A stretch of 7,321 nucleotides of DNA from an uncultured Bacilli bacterium (GTDB lineage: Bacteria; Bacillota_I; Bacilli_A; RF39; UBA660): positions 1-7,321 of the forward strand of contig CANRJE010000071.1 in the NCBI GenBank assembly GCA_947630865.1. The letters are read 5' to 3'. Below, one piece after another: positions 1-5,550 of the stretch (position 1 is the stretch's first letter; each line of letters starts with the position of its first letter). A program made the translations under genes and the position numbers. The notes under the pieces are model-generated. The model was not told the origin of the DNA and did no database searches. It saw only the letters and a program-made list of their open reading frames with translations.

Positions 1-110
1 GTATCCATATATTTTTCATTAAATAAGTCTTTAAAAATTAAATCATTTCTAATTTGAAGAATCTCTGTATTTCTTTGTTTTTGAATTTTATCTAATTCAT
101 TATCTTTCAT
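1..110 (-). CDS. Rpn/PD-(D/E)XK transposase-nuclease family protein, N-terminal part (runs off window)
   Basis: Reading leftward from ATG at 110-108 there are 36 open codons to the window edge. The peptide begins MKDNELDKIQ and contains NDLIFKDLFNEKYMD. An FK-x-LF motif close to the N-terminus, after a short charged stretch, is typical of the Rpn (recombination-promoting nuclease) / PDDEXK_2 transposase family, which often reads '.DxxFKxLFG...'. The catalytic core would lie beyond the window, so nuclease activity cannot be judged. The start is set by the first in-frame ATG after the promoter at 164-192. The best ribosome site (AGGAG, complement of 129-133) is 18 bases away, which is unusually far; an ACG codon at 119-117 would be better spaced but is a rare start. 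A 3' part of a similar gene lies at the other end of the window. Family assignment rests on a short stretch and is moderate. Confidence 0.55.
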   Translation of the reverse strand, partial: MKDNELDKIQKQRNTEILQIRNDLIFKDLFNEKYMD

Positions 111-140
111 AACGCTCGTATAATCAATCTCCTTTCATGT

Positions 141-160
141 TTTATTAACCGGCTAATAAA
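141..160. promoter_or_regulatory. 20-bp near-perfect palindrome at the predicted transcription start (possible operator)
   Basis: TTTATTA and TAATAAA flank a central ACCGGC, so 9 of the 10 base pairs match; the only mismatch is A148 against C153. The central CCGG is a conspicuous GC island in this AT-rich region. The palindrome covers the predicted start point and first transcribed bases of the leftward gene, where a repressor could block the promoter; in RNA it could instead form a 5' hairpin. The role is inferred from position and symmetry only. Confidence 0.45.
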
Positions 161-163
161 ATC

Positions 164-192
164 ATAATAATAGAAGATTAACTGTTTGTCAA
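164..192 (-). promoter_or_regulatory. Sigma-A promoter for the leftward Rpn-like gene
   Basis: On the minus strand, TTGACA (complement of 187-192) is followed after exactly 17 bases by TATTAT (complement of 164-169). The -35 is a perfect consensus. Transcription would start near 157, giving a leader of roughly 47 bases before ATG 110-108. Confidence 0.75.
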
Positions 193-405
193 ATTTTGTA
201 AACCAGCGAATTAAAGACATTTTTTCTTTAAACAGGAAAATTCTTGTTAAATTATTTTTAATCTTTTAATTTAACCATCTTTTTTTCTCCCAATTTTACT
301 TTTTAAATCTTATTTTTCTTAAAAATACTGAAAAAAATTTTTTTTCTTGTCAATTGTGTTAATCTTTAATATATGTATATTTAAGTACATATTTTTTATT
401 TTGGA
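193..405. other. Divergent intergenic region without recognisable gene
   Basis: This is the AT-rich stretch between the leftward promoter (164-192) and the rightward promoter (406-434). It holds many T- and A-tracts (for example 220-225, 255-259, 280-286, 300-304, 313-317, and an A-run/T-run junction at 331-345). No open reading frame with a ribosome site, no tRNA-like fold and no known riboswitch was seen. The tracts could make the DNA curved or act as upstream promoter elements. Confidence 0.5.
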
Positions 406-434
406 TAGACTTTTAAAAGAAAATTTAGTACAAT
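406..434 (+). promoter_or_regulatory. Sigma-A promoter of the pilin unit
   Basis: TAGACT (406-411) and TACAAT (429-434) are separated by 17 bases. The start of transcription would fall near 441, directly at the AGGTGA ribosome site (441-446), so the 5' leader would be only about ten bases long. A weaker alternative, TTGTCA at 347-352 with TATATG at 370-375 (17-base spacing), would give a longer leader. Confidence 0.6.
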
Positions 435-451
435 GATAATAGGTGAATAGT

Positions 452-805
452 ATGGATAACAAAAGAGCATTTACTTTAGTTGAATTGATTGCTGTTATGG
501 CAGTTTTAGCACTTATTATGTTATTAGTTGTACCAGGTTTAAGTAGTTTAAAAGAAGATAATAATCAAAAACAATTTTCAACATATGAAGATATGATGGT
601 TGAATATGCTAGAGCTTATCCTAATTATAAAACTAAAACAAATATTTGCTTAAAGGATTTAGATATTAATCCAATAAATGAAAAAGTCTCTTGTAAAGGT
701 TATGTAAAAGTTTTAAGTACAAGTTTAAAAGCATATATAGCATGTACTCAAAATGGAAAGGAAGTATATAAAACAGAAGGATATAGCTTACCAAGTGGCT
801 GTTGA
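452..805 (+). CDS. Type IV pilin-like (prepilin-type N-terminal cleavage) protein
   Basis: This is a 117-residue secreted or membrane-anchored pilin-like subunit. It opens with a class III signal: a short basic leader (MDNKRA), then FTLVELI, with the conserved Glu at mature position 5, and a hydrophobic helix at residues 7-28. Prepilin peptidase would cut between Ala6 and Phe7; most prepilins have Gly at that position. The remainder is a small globular domain with cysteines at 66, 81, 98 and 117, likely two disulfides. The start is ATG 452, not the GTG at 443, because that GTG lies inside the AGGTGA ribosome site (441-446). The stop codon overlaps the ribosome site of the next gene, so the two are co-transcribed. 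ComGC-like pseudopilins start similarly, but no other competence gene is present. Its C-terminal region (C...GYV...YIAC...) resembles the first module of the next protein, suggesting a common pilin fold. Confidence 0.85.
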   Translation: MDNKRAFTLVELIAVMAVLALIMLLVVPGLSSLKEDNNQKQFSTYEDMMVEYARAYPNYKTKTNICLKDLDINPINEKVSCKGYVKVLSTSLKAYIACTQNGKEVYKTEGYSLPSGC

Positions 806-813
806 GGTGAAAT

Positions 814-2928
814 ATGAAAAAAAAAGGATTTACAATCATTGAACTATTAGGAGTTATTGTTATATTAATAATTATTTTTAGTTTAGCTATTGTCCTTTAT
901 TCAAGATTGAATGCGAGTTCTGATAAAACTTATTATAAAACGTTAGAAGATTCTTTATTATTTGCTGGTGTTGAATATTATTCTAATAATAAAAATGATG
1001 CACCATCTATTTATGGTGATGAGAAGAAAGTTACGGCTGATTATCTAGAAGATAATGGTTATACTGATGGTAAAATAAATGATAGTAGTGGAGAATCTTG
1101 CAAATTAGCAAAGAGTTATGTAGGAGCTTATAAGGATAGTTTGGATAAAACAAATTATTATGTTTGTTTAAATTGCGGAGATTATGCAACTGATAGTTTA
1201 CCTTGTAGTGGAGTTGCTAATTATAGTTTAGGAGTTAGAGCCAAAAAGAAAAATTCAGGAAACACTTATAAAATTGATGGTAAAAGTTGGTCTAACGAAA
1301 ATATTGTTCTTACTTTTGAAACATTGAATGATATGGAGCAAGTTATTTTAGAAGATGGAAAAGGTAATACTAAAAGTTGTACTTTACATGAAAGTCAAAA
1401 TGTTAAAAGATGTGAGCTAGAAGTATCTGAAAGTGGAGAATATAAAGCTTATGCTAAAAATAATGATGTAGAAAGTAAAATTGAAAATCTTAAAATATTG
1501 ATTGATAAAAGTGCTCCAACTTTTGATTTTTCTGAAAAAGGTATTAGTAATACAATTTATATAAAGGCATCAAGTAGTGAAACATTTAAAAATGCTATTA
1601 ACAAAGTTATCAACATTGAAGATAAGGAAAGTGGCATTAAATTAATTGAATATTCTTTTGAACATGATACTAAAAAAGATTATTATCATAATGTTAATGT
1701 AGCATTGAATTTTGATGTCAACAAACAAATAAATTTAGGAACATCTAACTTAAAAGTTAGAGTATATAACAATGCTGGAACAAAAACAGAAAAGACTATA
1801 AAATATATAGTTTATCATGAAGCAATTATTCCTAAAGAAATTAATTATTGTAATGATTTAACATATAATGGGTTAGAACAAAAATTAGTAAAAAATCCAG
1901 GAGTAGGATACACTTTTTTAAATACAACAGGAATTTATGCTGGAAATTATAAAGTAACAGCAAAGGCTAATCAATATTATTTATTCTCAGATTTAACTGA
2001 AACAAAAGAATTAAATTGTACTATAAAAAAGAAAGCATTAACTATAAGGGCGTTAAATCAAACAATTGTTCATGGAACGACGTTTAATACGACTGATAGA
2101 AGTAAAGTAAGTATAAGTGGTTTAGTAAGTGGTGATACATTTGCTAGTATAAGATTAAGTCATTCAGGTTTAAATATGGCAACTAAAAAGAGAACTATAA
2201 CTCCAAGTAATGCTGTAATTAGAAGAAGTAGTGTTGTTGTAACTAATAGTTATAATATAAATTATCAAACAGGAACTTTAGTAATTAGACCAAAAGTTTC
2301 AATTGCTATAAGTGGAACTAGAGAACAAAGCGGTTATCAAAATGGGGCTCGAGTAACAGTAACTTGTTCAGGACCTGATAATATTCAAAGTTTAACTATA
2401 AGTGGAGAAGGTAGTAGTTCAGCAAGTGGTGGTACAAATAAACAAGTAAGTTTAACATTAAATTCTAAAGGTAAAAAAACTATAAAAGGACAATGTACTT
2501 TAATTTCTGAAGCTAATAATTCAGTAACTTCTAGCTATACAATATATGTTTATACTCGTGATGCTTCTTGTGGTTGCGAGAAATATAATAGTAAAGCTGC
2601 ATCTCCTTGTAGTTGTAAAACAAGAAATTCTTGTTCTAACTGTAATGCTTGTGGTTCTTCAACATCAACTACTGTAAGTGGTACGTGTACTTGTAGATCT
2701 AATTTAGCAACTGGTGCAAATAAATATTATAGTTGTTCTAAATCTAATTCAAGCTGTAGTAGTATTTGTTCTAGTAGAGGAATGGATTGGTATAGTGGAA
2801 ACTGTAATAAATCAACTAAAACAACTTGTAAATCATGTGCAAATAGTTCTTGTAGTTGCAAGACATATAATACTTGTGAAAATGCTGCTTTTGGTTGCAA
2901 AACAAATAAGCAATGTTGGCATGTATAG
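814..2928 (+). CDS. Giant pilin-headed surface protein with Ig-like/MBG-like modules and Cys-rich tail
   Basis: This 704-residue protein is about five times longer than usual pilins. It begins MKKKG|FTIIELLG with Glu at mature position 5 and a hydrophobic helix (residues 6-29), so it should be cut by prepilin peptidase and enter a pilus or pseudopilus. Residues 30-133 form a pilin head with cysteines 96, 118, 121 and 131. Then follow beta-rich repeats: an Ig-like module (about 137-232, ending in IDKSAPTF, as in Ig-like surface repeats), a second with DKESGI at 270-275 (to about 334), a YNG...AGNYKVTA module (335-406), an MBG-like module (407-494, with SGLVSGDTF and YNINYQTGTLVI), and another Ig-like module (495-582). 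Residues 583-704 carry 20 cysteines, including the related motifs CSCKTRNSC (599-607) and CSCKTYNTC (680-688). The AGGTGA site (805-810) overlaps the upstream stop. A tip or adhesive minor pilin is inferred; the ligand is unknown. Confidence 0.85.
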   Translation: MKKKGFTIIELLGVIVILIIIFSLAIVLYSRLNASSDKTYYKTLEDSLLFAGVEYYSNNKNDAPSIYGDEKKVTADYLEDNGYTDGKINDSSGESCKLAKSYVGAYKDSLDKTNYYVCLNCGDYATDSLPCSGVANYSLGVRAKKKNSGNTYKIDGKSWSNENIVLTFETLNDMEQVILEDGKGNTKSCTLHESQNVKRCELEVSESGEYKAYAKNNDVESKIENLKILIDKSAPTFDFSEKGISNTIYIKASSSETFKNAINKVINIEDKESGIKLIEYSFEHDTKKDYYHNVNVALNFDVNKQINLGTSNLKVRVYNNAGTKTEKTIKYIVYHEAIIPKEINYCNDLTYNGLEQKLVKNPGVGYTFLNTTGIYAGNYKVTAKANQYYLFSDLTETKELNCTIKKKALTIRALNQTIVHGTTFNTTDRSKVSISGLVSGDTFASIRLSHSGLNMATKKRTITPSNAVIRRSSVVVTNSYNINYQTGTLVIRPKVSIAISGTREQSGYQNGARVTVTCSGPDNIQSLTISGEGSSSASGGTNKQVSLTLNSKGKKTIKGQCTLISEANNSVTSSYTIYVYTRDASCGCEKYNSKAASPCSCKTRNSCSNCNACGSSTSTTVSGTCTCRSNLATGANKYYSCSKSNSSCSSICSSRGMDWYSGNCNKSTKTTCKSCANSSCSCKTYNTCENAAFGCKTNKQCWHV

Positions 2929-2936
2929 GTGATTAG

Positions 2937-3491
2937 ATGAAGAAAAAAGAAAAAATGTTAATAACAGGAATAATAGTTGTTATTATTATAAGTTTTACAA
3001 TTTTTGTTGTAAGTGAAGTAAAAAATTATTTTAGTGATTCTAAAAATGGAGCAATTCTTAATTCTGATAAAAATGCTGCCATTAATTATCAAAATATGCC
3101 TATTATTCCTGTTGAATCTCTTGATTATGATGGATTTCTTGTTTTTGATTTCACTTTAAAAGAAACAGAAACAGGGGCAACAATTTCTTTCATTGAATAT
3201 AACAGTCGAGTTAATAAAATCGAAAATAAAGCTCTTTATATGTATTTTTATCAAGATGATAAATTAATTTATTCAGAAGAAATGGAAATAAATGAATTAG
3301 AGCCAGGTGAGGAAAGAGAAATAACTTTGGATAAAATCTTTGAACATAAAGGAGAAGGAGAAGTCAAGTGTGTATTTATCTACAATAATTATCGTTTAGC
3401 TTTTTTAAATAAAAAAGAATTTGAAGCTAAGTATGGAAAGTTAGGTAAACCATTTACCGATGAAGAAGCTTTAAAAGTTGATAATAAATAA
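2937..3491 (+). CDS. Single-pass membrane protein of unknown function in the pilin unit
   Basis: This 184-residue protein is not recognised. It starts with a lysine-rich MKKKEK followed by one hydrophobic segment (about residues 7-25), which should anchor it with the rest outside the cell. Unlike the two upstream genes it lacks the G/A-F-T-x-x-E prepilin motif, so it is not a processed pilin. The outer part (about 45-160) is predicted beta-rich from its alternating pattern (GFLVFDFTL, ALYMYFYQ, VKCVFIYNNYR) and ends in a charged tail. It has a single cysteine. AGGTGA at 2927-2932 overlaps the preceding TAG stop, so translation is closely linked to the giant pilin; a role as a pilus-associated partner is inferred from this position only. 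No convincing terminator follows; a new promoter begins about 30 bases downstream. Confidence 0.75.
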   Translation: MKKKEKMLITGIIVVIIISFTIFVVSEVKNYFSDSKNGAILNSDKNAAINYQNMPIIPVESLDYDGFLVFDFTLKETETGATISFIEYNSRVNKIENKALYMYFYQDDKLIYSEEMEINELEPGEEREITLDKIFEHKGEGEVKCVFIYNNYRLAFLNKKEFEAKYGKLGKPFTDEEALKVDNK

Positions 3492-3521
3492 TTAAAAATT
3501 AAAAAAGTGTATATTTAGAAT

Positions 3522-3550
3522 TTGTCAAAAGGAAAAAAATATATTATAAT
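3522..3550 (+). promoter_or_regulatory. Strong sigma-A promoter for yceD-rpmF
   Basis: TTGTCA (3522-3527), 17 bases, then a perfect TATAAT (3545-3550). Transcription would start near 3557, just before the GAGGTGAT ribosome site (3561-3568). TGACAA at 3552-3557 is the inverse of the -35 hexamer, so six-base arms flank the promoter core; this may be coincidence. Confidence 0.8.
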
Positions 3551-3571
3551 ATGACAAGTTGAGGTGATACA

Positions 3572-4006
3572 ATGAATATTAATTTAATGGACTTAAATTT
3601 TAAAGATAAAATAGAGATAAATGAAGTAGTAAGTTATGATAAAGATTATTTAAAAAATTCAGATATAAAAGCCTTAGATAATCTTGAAGTTAATGGTGAA
3701 ATAATTAAAGATTATGAAAATAATACAGTCATTAAATTAAATGTTCTTGGAACTATGATGATAATTGATGCTATAACTTCAGATGAAGTTCCTTATGAAT
3801 TTACTATAGAAATTGAAGAAATTTTAGAAAATTCGTTAAAAACACTTGATTTAATTGAATTTTTATGGCATTATATTGTATTGGAAATTCCAATTAGGTA
3901 TACACTTAGTGATACCAAGGTATTAAAAGATAAATACAGCGATATTTATAAAGATGAGGAAACCAACGAAGTTAATAATCCATTTAAAGATTTCTTTAAA
4001 GAATAA
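3572..4006 (+). CDS. yceD: YceD/DUF177 family protein (23S rRNA accumulation)
   Basis: This is a 144-residue cytoplasmic protein. The match to DUF177 (YceD, needed for normal 23S rRNA levels in E. coli and plants) comes from the order of features: an N-terminal acidic region, a beta pattern with VNGEI (40-44) and a LNVLGTMMI strand (57-64), EFTIEIEEI (76-84), LDLIEFLWHYIVLEIPIRY (92-110), which fits the family's 'L-P-x-x-x-E-x-I-x-L-x-x-P' helix, and a NPFKDFF ending. Its place immediately before rpmF is the classic context and strengthens the call. Many members have cysteines around the central strand and after the 'P' of the helix; this copy has no cysteine anywhere, so any metal-binding site is lost. 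The ATG has a strong GAGGTGAT site four bases upstream. It is the first gene of the unit. Confidence 0.8.
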   Translation: MNINLMDLNFKDKIEINEVVSYDKDYLKNSDIKALDNLEVNGEIIKDYENNTVIKLNVLGTMMIIDAITSDEVPYEFTIEIEEILENSLKTLDLIEFLWHYIVLEIPIRYTLSDTKVLKDKYSDIYKDEETNEVNNPFKDFFKE

Positions 4007-4021
4007 GAAAGGAGTGAGATC

Positions 4022-4204
4022 ATGGCTGTACCATTTAGAAAAGTTTCAAAAACTAGAAAAAGAATGAGAAGAGCTCATAATGCTTTAACTGCTAAAACAG
4101 TTACTTCTTGCCCAAACTGTGGGGAAATGATTAAACCACATCGTGTTTGTAAACATTGTGGATATTATAAGAAAGAAGAAATAATAAGTAAAGATGCTAA
4201 ATAG
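4022..4204 (+). CDS. rpmF: 50S ribosomal protein L32
   Basis: The 60-residue product begins MAVPFRKVSKTRKRMRRAH, the standard L32 N-terminus, and carries a zinc ribbon of the C+ type with CPNC (Cys30, Cys33) and CKHC (Cys43, Cys46), followed by GYYKKEE. Length is typical. L32 binds 23S rRNA in the large subunit. An AAAGGAG ribosome site (4008-4014) stands seven bases before ATG, as expected for a highly expressed protein. It lies 15 bases after yceD. The stop codon sits in the left arm of a small hairpin (4201-4220) that reaches into the next start codon. Confidence 0.97.
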   Translation: MAVPFRKVSKTRKRMRRAHNALTAKTVTSCPNCGEMIKPHRVCKHCGYYKKEEIISKDAK

Positions 4205-4220
4205 TATCTTTTTTTACTAT
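4201..4220 (+). promoter_or_regulatory. Small hairpin joining the rpmF stop to the next start codon
   Basis: ATAGTA (4201-4206) and TACTAT (4215-4220) are perfect six-base arms around an eight-base, U-rich loop. The left arm contains the rpmF stop TAG; the right arm holds the first two bases of the ATG at 4219. No Shine-Dalgarno sequence stands between. The stem is weak (one G-C pair), so a regulatory effect is possible but unproven; it is too weak, and lacks a trailing T-run, to be a terminator. Confidence 0.35.
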
Positions 4221-4776
4221 GAAGAATGCTTTATTTGTTGGCTCTTTCAATCCTGTAACTAAATCACATATAAAAATAGCTTCTGATTTATTAAAAAATA
4301 AAGTTTTAGACTATATCTACTTTATACCTGTTAACAGTAAAAAAATCAATTTAGTAAAAATAGACCATCGAATTACAATGCTTGATTTAGTTATTAAAAA
4401 TAATATGGAAGTCTTAGACATTTACAATTATTCTGAAAATGGAATGTTTAACTATCGTGTTTTAGATTACCTTAATGAAAAATTCAAAATAACGCATCTT
4501 ATTTTAGGAAGTGATTTACTTTTAAAATTTAAAACTTTTACAGAATATGAACATATTTTAAAAAATTACTATCTAATTATTATTAAAAGAGATGATTTTA
4601 AAATATCAATGTATTTAGAGATGAAATTTAAAAATTATCTTGATAGATTTATTATAATAGATAAAGATTATTTTGCTTCATCTACTAAAGCTAGAAATAG
4701 TTTAAATGAAAAAAATAATAAATATCTTGAAAAAGAAGTATTAGATTATATAAAGAAATTTAATTTATATAACTAA
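4219..4776 (+). CDS. nadD: NadD-like nicotinate-nucleotide adenylyltransferase (nucleotidyltransferase superfamily)
   Basis: The 185-residue protein has the layout of NadD, which joins AMP to nicotinate mononucleotide in NAD synthesis. Visible motifs: GSFNPVTKSH (8-17), the phosphate-binding (H/T)xGH signature, here with Thr14 for the first His and Ser16 for the Gly; FIPVNSKK (35-42); RITML (51-55); LILGSDLLLKF (94-104), the 'iGaD' segment; and ASSTKARNSL (153-162), corresponding to the ISSTxIR motif with Arg159 kept. Thr14 is also the form seen in phosphopantetheine adenylyltransferase (CoaD), but the SSTxxR end and the length favour NadD. Starting at the MKNALFVGSF N-terminus fits the family, yet there is no ribosome site; the gap to rpmF is 14 bases, so translation probably depends on ribosomes ending there. 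The HxGH changes make exact substrate uncertain. Confidence 0.7.
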   Translation: MKNALFVGSFNPVTKSHIKIASDLLKNKVLDYIYFIPVNSKKINLVKIDHRITMLDLVIKNNMEVLDIYNYSENGMFNYRVLDYLNEKFKITHLILGSDLLLKFKTFTEYEHILKNYYLIIIKRDDFKISMYLEMKFKNYLDRFIIIDKDYFASSTKARNSLNEKNNKYLEKEVLDYIKKFNLYN

Positions 4777-4783
4777 TATTTTT

Positions 4784-4814
4784 TTGTTATAAAATTTTAT
4801 CTTCTTCATAAAAT
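4784..4814 (+). promoter_or_regulatory. Candidate promoter upstream of the SpoVID-like gene
   Basis: The 57-base gap contains TTGTTA (4784-4789) and, 17 bases on, CATAAAAT (4807-4814). As a sigma-A site this is poor at -10. CATAAAAT differs by one base from CATACAAT, the -10 of sporulation sigma-E promoters, and an ATA (4789-4791) lies 15 bases upstream, slightly closer than usual. Weak evidence; read-through from the upstream promoter is equally possible. Confidence 0.3.
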
Positions 4815-4833
4815 TAATTGAAAGTGAGGATAT

Positions 4834-5550
4834 ATGAAGAAAATAGTACCATTTGAGAAGGATTTAATGTTTAAAACAAAGATAGGGGAGATTACTTCAA
4901 TTGCTCTTGATAATACTTTAAAACTTAATTCAGATTTTGTATCAGGAGAATTTATTGTAAGTGGGACATATAAATTACAAGAAGAAAGTCAAATTGAAGA
5001 AGAATTTAAATATAATATTCCTGTTGATATAACTATTGATTCAAAGTATGATACTAAGAACTGTCAAGTAAGTATTGATGATTTTTCATATGAAATAATT
5101 AATGAAGAAAAATTAAAAGTTAATATAAGTGTTATGTTAGATGATTTAGATATTAAGGAAGATCCTATTGAAACAATTGAAGTTGAAGCTAAAGCAGATG
5201 AACGTGACTTTGATTTTGATTTAATTGATATAGATGCTAATATTAATACTGAAGTAAATCCTAAAGTAGATACTCATGTTGATACTAATAATATAGAAAA
5301 TAGTAAAGATATTGATATTGAAAATAAAGTTAAAGATAATAATGTGAATACTTTTGAAGAAGATTTATTTAAAAATCTTGAAGATAATCATGAATATTCA
5401 ATTTATAGAGTCTATACAGTTAAAGAAGAAGATTCAGTTGATATAATATGTGATAAATTTCAAACAACTAAAGACATTTTAACAGAATATAATGATTTAA
5501 ATAATATAAGTATTGGTAGTAAAATAATTATTCCAAGTAAAGATGAATAG
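4834..5550 (+). CDS. Short SpoVID-like protein: SPOCS-type N-domain plus C-terminal LysM
   Basis: This 238-residue protein has no signal peptide or membrane segment. Residues 1-112 resemble the N-terminal domain of stage VI sporulation protein D: an opening 'F.KDL.FK...GEITSIALDNTL', then VSGEFIVSGTYKL (36-48) and paired beta strands. Residues 113-187 are a low-complexity, Asp-rich linker. Residues 190-235 form a LysM domain (YRVYTVKEEDSVDIICDKFQ ... LNNISIGSKIIIP). In Bacillus, SpoVID is a mother-cell protein that makes coat layers encase the spore, and its gene is followed by ysxE; the next gene here is YsxE-like, which supports the call. Bacillus SpoVID is much longer (over 500 residues), so this is a reduced form. 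A GTGAGGA site lies just before ATG 4834. The stop overlaps the next start by eight bases. A generic LysM protein is the alternative. Confidence 0.65.
   Translation: MKKIVPFEKDLMFKTKIGEITSIALDNTLKLNSDFVSGEFIVSGTYKLQEESQIEEEFKYNIPVDITIDSKYDTKNCQVSIDDFSYEIINEEKLKVNISVMLDDLDIKEDPIETIEVEAKADERDFDFDLIDIDANINTEVNPKVDTHVDTNNIENSKDIDIENKVKDNNVNTFEEDLFKNLEDNHEYSIYRVYTVKEEDSVDIICDKFQTTKDILTEYNDLNNISIGSKIIIPSKDE

Noticed and set aside
443..451. Alternative GTG start of the first pilin, three residues longer
   Set aside because: The GTG is part of the AGGTGA ribosome site for ATG 452.
2714..2932. A 72-codon open frame inside the Cys-rich tail of the giant pilin
   Set aside because: It lies wholly within the larger gene in another frame, has no ribosome site, and its Val/Leu-rich peptide is the frame-shifted reading of repeated TGT/AGT codons.
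452..3491. Competence (comG) operon
   Set aside because: No ComGA-type ATPase or ComGB-type platform gene is present, and the second pilin is far too large for any ComG protein.
3492..3521. Possible terminator after the pilin unit
   Set aside because: Only A-rich sequence with no stable stem or trailing T-run is visible.
4768..4791. TATAAC/GTTATA inverted repeat after the NadD-like gene
   Set aside because: Six weak pairs with a 12-base loop and the T-run inside the loop instead of after the stem; not a credible terminator.
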